From Dillenia suffruticosa (taxonomy: Eukaryota > Streptophyta > Magnoliopsida > Dilleniales > Dilleniaceae), in NCBI GenBank assembly GCA_033439265.1, contig JAVTVX010000027.1, forward strand, positions 5,967,001-6,031,000: a stretch of DNA of 64,000 nucleotides. Reading direction: 5' to 3'. The notes under the pieces were generated by a model, which saw only the letters and a list, made by a program, of their open reading frames with translations, did not search any database and was not told where the DNA came from. The first letter of the stretch is position 1; each line of letters starts with the position of its first letter. Position numbers and translations under genes: made by a program. Below are positions 60,386-64,000 of this stretch, piece after piece.

Positions 60386-63300
60386 ATGTCAAGGAGGCCA
60401 GGGAATCCTGCTCGGCGGTTTGGGGATGGTGGAGGTGTTGGAGGACTCTTTAGTTCCAAGTCACGCACATCCCCTTTATTACCTGTGGGACTTGTTGCCT
60501 TGGTACTTATTCCTTTATGCTTTTTAACTTAATGTGGGTTAATAATGCTGACCCATGATTGTGTTCAAATTCTTTTGCTTCTTATATCCTTAGCTATTAA
60601 ATTGGTGCAGTTCTGTCAATTGGTCTCTGTTACTTTCTACTAATTTTATTTTGTTACTCGCAGGGCCTTTTTTTTGTCATCTACTATATTTCTTCTGGCT
60701 CTGGTATGTATTCATTTGACTTGCTATAGGTCATCTAGTATGAACCAAATATATTTTATGTAGTATTGGTACATTCAATGGATTAGTTGATAGGACGTAG
60801 TGCAGCCAAAATGCTGTCACTCTATGCTCACTGGCATTTTCCCCTTATTGTTCTTATTTCTTTCTGCTGCTCAAATGTAGGCAGTAATTATTGTTTCCTC
60901 TATCCATGCACTAGTCAATTTTTATAATTTCCCTTTATTATCCTGCAACCAGGTTCTGGTGGTACCAAAAGTTTAATGAGACTCGTTGAAGGTAAATGTT
61001 CTCTACCAATATATTTTGCACATGGTCTTTCTTTGGTTTTTATTTGCACTGGTTAGCACAGTAATGGCATATATTAGTGGAGAGTGCTACAATTCTATAA
61101 AAAAAACATACATACTATGTTTTTTTATTACTGTTATTGAAGATTGCATCTTTAGTCAAACAAATTTTTTTGGTACCTTTCGTAATTTGAAGAGAAAAAG
61201 AAATACAATGTTGTACATGTATTCCCAAAGACAGCTAAAGTATTCTTTATCCCACTAGAATGATGCCCAGGAATTTTGAGAGAATAAAAATAAAGTTGCA
61301 ATCTTGAAGGGAGGAGGATGGATATAATCAAGAAGTCAATTTTGTATATAGAAGTGTCCTGTTCAATTACATTAGGATTTTTCCTTTCTAGACAAAATGT
61401 CTACTAGTACTGTTGTTTGCATCTTCATTGAGGTAGACGATGAGAAAATGCAATTGACTACAAATTGATTTTAGACCATGCAAATGAATCTTTTGATTGA
61501 TTACTAGATATGTTGACTAAGGTGGCAGTTTCATATTTGCAAGATAGAAATAAAGTGGGCTTTACTAGTTAAAGAATGATAAACAGAATAAATTCAACAG
61601 AAACTTTGTCTGTTAAGAAATCAAAAGGTAATAATTGGGGAATTTGTGGGTGGAAATAGTTGGGTTTTGGTTACTTTCTTATAAGACGCCACCCTGACCT
61701 TTCTGTCTTGGGCTTCCCCAAATTTATGTGACCAAGTTGGCCAAAGCAACTAAGTTGTTATCATTGATTTAGAGTTTAGCCAAACCTGGGATTTTGTGCT
61801 TGAGCTCTTCCTCCAGCATTCAATGAAGTCTTTAATAATTCTGAAAGAAGCAATCCAAAATTGGGTGTCACCTAAAGTTTTAATGTTTATCCGAGCAAAG
61901 ATTTTGGACATGGTTGGTAATCCTCTATTTTTCTTTTCATTAATGATATTTTGCCTGTTATCATGGGCTCAAATTGAAAGGCCAAAAAGTTAGGGTTTTT
62001 CAGGAAATTTCCTTAAATCTTGTAAAGCAAGATTTATTTTTTGGACGAGGTGATAGTGACCTCCATGGGGGGGGGGAATGGTGATAGCAAGCCCTGTCTG
62101 CTTAAAATCAAATAAATAAACAATAGAATCTCAGAAACTACAAGGGGGATTTAATTCCACATGGAAGCCTTAGCTATGTTTGACACATTGCTAATCAATT
62201 GGATAGACATTAGATGCTTCACATGGTGTATCCAATTTTTAGAAATGTTTAAACGTCATATAATTTTTTTGGATACTTGAGTGATACTTTAGTGGAGTCT
62301 TTTGCATTTCTTTCAGATGAAAATTATAGTCACTTATGAAACAAACAAAGTGCAGATGTATTGGTTGGTCTTGTAATACATGAATGAGGAAACTATGAAA
62401 TTGCTATGTTTTTATTTTTTCTATGTAAAATTGATTACATCATTAAAATTTGACACTGTGCATACTTGGGAGTTGAAATTGTGCCCGTATCTTGTCTTTT
62501 CTGAATTTTCTATCATATTTGTTTCACATATAGGAAGTGTTCCATGACTGTGATTTATAGCTCTTTAGGAACAATTGCAATCCCTCTCTACATTATTGGG
62601 GGTGGGGAGTGGGTGAGGGTTCAACTCTCCAAGAACCATTTTGACTTTCCCCAAAACTACAGCACAGGATTAGAAGACACATCTAATGATTGCCAAAAAA
62701 ATATCCAGCTTGGACTCAGACTTTATGCATTCTTGTTCTGAACCTGTCAAAGGTGTTAGATATCTTTTTGTTCCTTGGCCTCTTGCTTCTTTCCAGCTTC
62801 CTTGCCATCAATCATGGTCACATTACTGTCAGAACCACCATGTGTTGAACAATGATTTGGTTGCTAATATTGGGTGTTGTTGAACCCCAAATAATTCAGG
62901 AATGACTTTAGAAAACTGAAGTGTGAGACTGCTAATTTTCCAAATATTCCGTCTTGATTTTGATTGGGCTCATTTAGTCTGATCAGTCTTGTTGTATTAA
63001 CTTATGTTCTGTGTATTCAAGGAGAAATGTTAATTGTCTGGCGTTGGGATATTAGTAGGCTGGGAGTGATTTGCATTGCAGATGGTAATGTAAATGTTGG
63101 TTTTCTGAGTTTGGATGCTTATTTTCACAGTGGCCTTGTATCCTTCTCAAACATCTTAGCAGCAGCATAATCATTTTTCTCCATATAGCTGTTTGTGTGG
63201 CATTATTCTGCAATAAAACAACAACAAACTGAGCCTTAATCCCAATATTTGGGGTCGGCTAGCTCTATTCTGTAATAAATTTTGAATAGATATTTCCTTG

Positions 63301-64000
63301 GCACCATGTTAATCTGAACTTGGATGCTATAGCTCCATTTTTTTTTTTTTTTTGAAATTTATCTCCACAACATGGAATTATTCTAACATTTTACCATCAC
63401 CGAATGAGCTCTGACTTTCAATACATGTTTTCCTTTGCTGCTAATGAATGAGGATCACAAAAAGTTAGTAATAAGCTTTACAAGTTGAGAGCCCTAACTA
63501 CTTGATGGTGCTAAGCTGTTTCCAGCATGAGTTTCTTCCTTTCCAATTACAAGCATGATCCACTTCAATTCACTATGAAGGTTCCATATTCCATTGCGTG
63601 CTCAGTCATGCCATAAATGATTAAAACAATTGTGAACAATTTTAAGATGTGCTAGCAAAATGACTTTTATAGAATCTGCTTTAGAATAAGTTGAACTTCA
63701 GTTAGTATAGAGCAACAATATTGCAGCTGAATCCGACATTCTCAATGTCTTTAGGTGACTATTCATGCACACTAGAAGTTCAGAGAGCAATACCGAGCCT
63801 AAAGAAAGCATATGGTGACAGCATGCACAAAGTTTTGCACGTGGGCCCTGATACTTGTTCAGTGGTATCAATGTTGTTAAAAGAAGAGGAAACTGAGGCT
63901 TGGGGTATTGAACCATATGATATAGAGGATGCTGATGGGAAGTGTAAGGGTCTTGTGCATAAAGGTGTTGTACGAGTGGCAGATATCAAATTTCCATTGC
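60386..64000 (+). CDS. CGR3: CGR2/CGR3-like Golgi pectin (homogalacturonan) methyltransferase, 5' part
   Basis: Exons seen: 60386-60502, 60664-60703, 60953-60991, 63755 to beyond the window end. All joins are GT-AG and in phase. The protein starts MSRRPGNPARRFGDGG. Residues 32-48 (LPVGLVALGLFFVIYYI) form a signal-anchor, then a short Gly/Ser linker. From residue 67 comes DYSCTLEVQRAIPSLKKAYG, VLHVGPDTCSVVS (SAM-binding motif I style), EAWGIEPYDIEDADGKC and GVVRVADIKFP. This matches the plant COTTON GOLGI-RELATED 2/3 family, type II Golgi proteins that methyl-esterify homogalacturonan with SAM. I cannot separate CGR2 from CGR3. The gene is incomplete only because the window ends. Confidence 0.9.
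63218..63265 (+). repeat. SINE 3'-tail fragment in CGR intron 3
   Basis: (CAA)n followed by CTGAGCCTTAATCCCAATAT and GGGGTCGGCTA. GGGGTCGGCTA is a string I associate with the conserved 3' part of a widespread plant SINE family. No tRNA-like head is seen beside it, so this is a truncated or worn copy. Confidence 0.65.

Overview
The window is nuclear DNA from a flowering plant, most likely a woody eudicot. It has spliced genes with short exons and long AT-rich introns, plant-specific families, and a dense bed of decayed LTR retrotransposons, CACTA and hAT DNA transposons, SINE-like pieces, fold-back elements and long dinucleotide microsatellites. I cannot name the species. All exon models below were read by eye from splice signals, reading phase and remembered family sequence; no search was run.

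Layout, left to right. 1-2.3 kb: dead Ty1/copia element (+). 4.46-14.37 kb: complete 15-exon DEAD-box RNA helicase of the DDX56/Dbp9/RH16 type (+), 598 aa, with telo-box and site II promoter motifs typical of ribosome-biogenesis genes. 14.4-23.6 kb: gene-free; holds an LTR retroelement carcass (19,004-22,581, minus strand) with two recognisable LTRs and odd tandem repeats inside. 23.86-28.06 kb: complete 8-exon squalene epoxidase (+), 525 aa, carrying a 128-bp tandem duplication that doubles the exon 7 splice acceptor. 28.1-30.6 kb: non-coding, with a ~250-bp fold-back. 30.64-32.33 kb: PPR pseudogene (+). 33.83-36.99 kb: complete 11-exon DUF21/CBS (CNNM-like) membrane protein (-), 433 aa.

37-49.3 kb is a nested transposon region: AT-rich LTR remnants with primer-binding-site motifs, a 2,223-bp CACTA element with TAT target duplication sitting inside a tRNA-like SINE remnant, a copia element (-) whose LTR carries a 430-bp GC-rich pyrimidine tract, a stray exon of a cation diffusion facilitator (MTP) gene, and a 375-bp tandem repeat. 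50.1-53.3 kb: truncated, decaying HflX GTPase gene (+). 53.3-58.6 kb: a 1.07-kb fold-back, a SINE-like element and an hAT relic (-). 59.2 kb to the end: the 5' part of a CGR2/CGR3-type Golgi pectin methyltransferase gene (+), which runs off the window.

The intact genes have unrelated jobs: rRNA/ribosome assembly, sterol and triterpene precursor synthesis, membrane ion homeostasis, pectin methylation. There is no operon-like or cluster logic. The PPR relic and the CGR gene are homologues of two genes that, as I recall, are direct neighbours in both Arabidopsis duplicate regions, so the window may keep an old gene order now stretched by transposons. I found no convincing new molecular system. 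The most checkable oddities are the duplicated splice acceptor in squalene epoxidase, the complementary dinucleotide tracts around exons 2-4 of the DUF21 gene, and the HflX remnant with GC-AG introns and an intron that reads through in frame.
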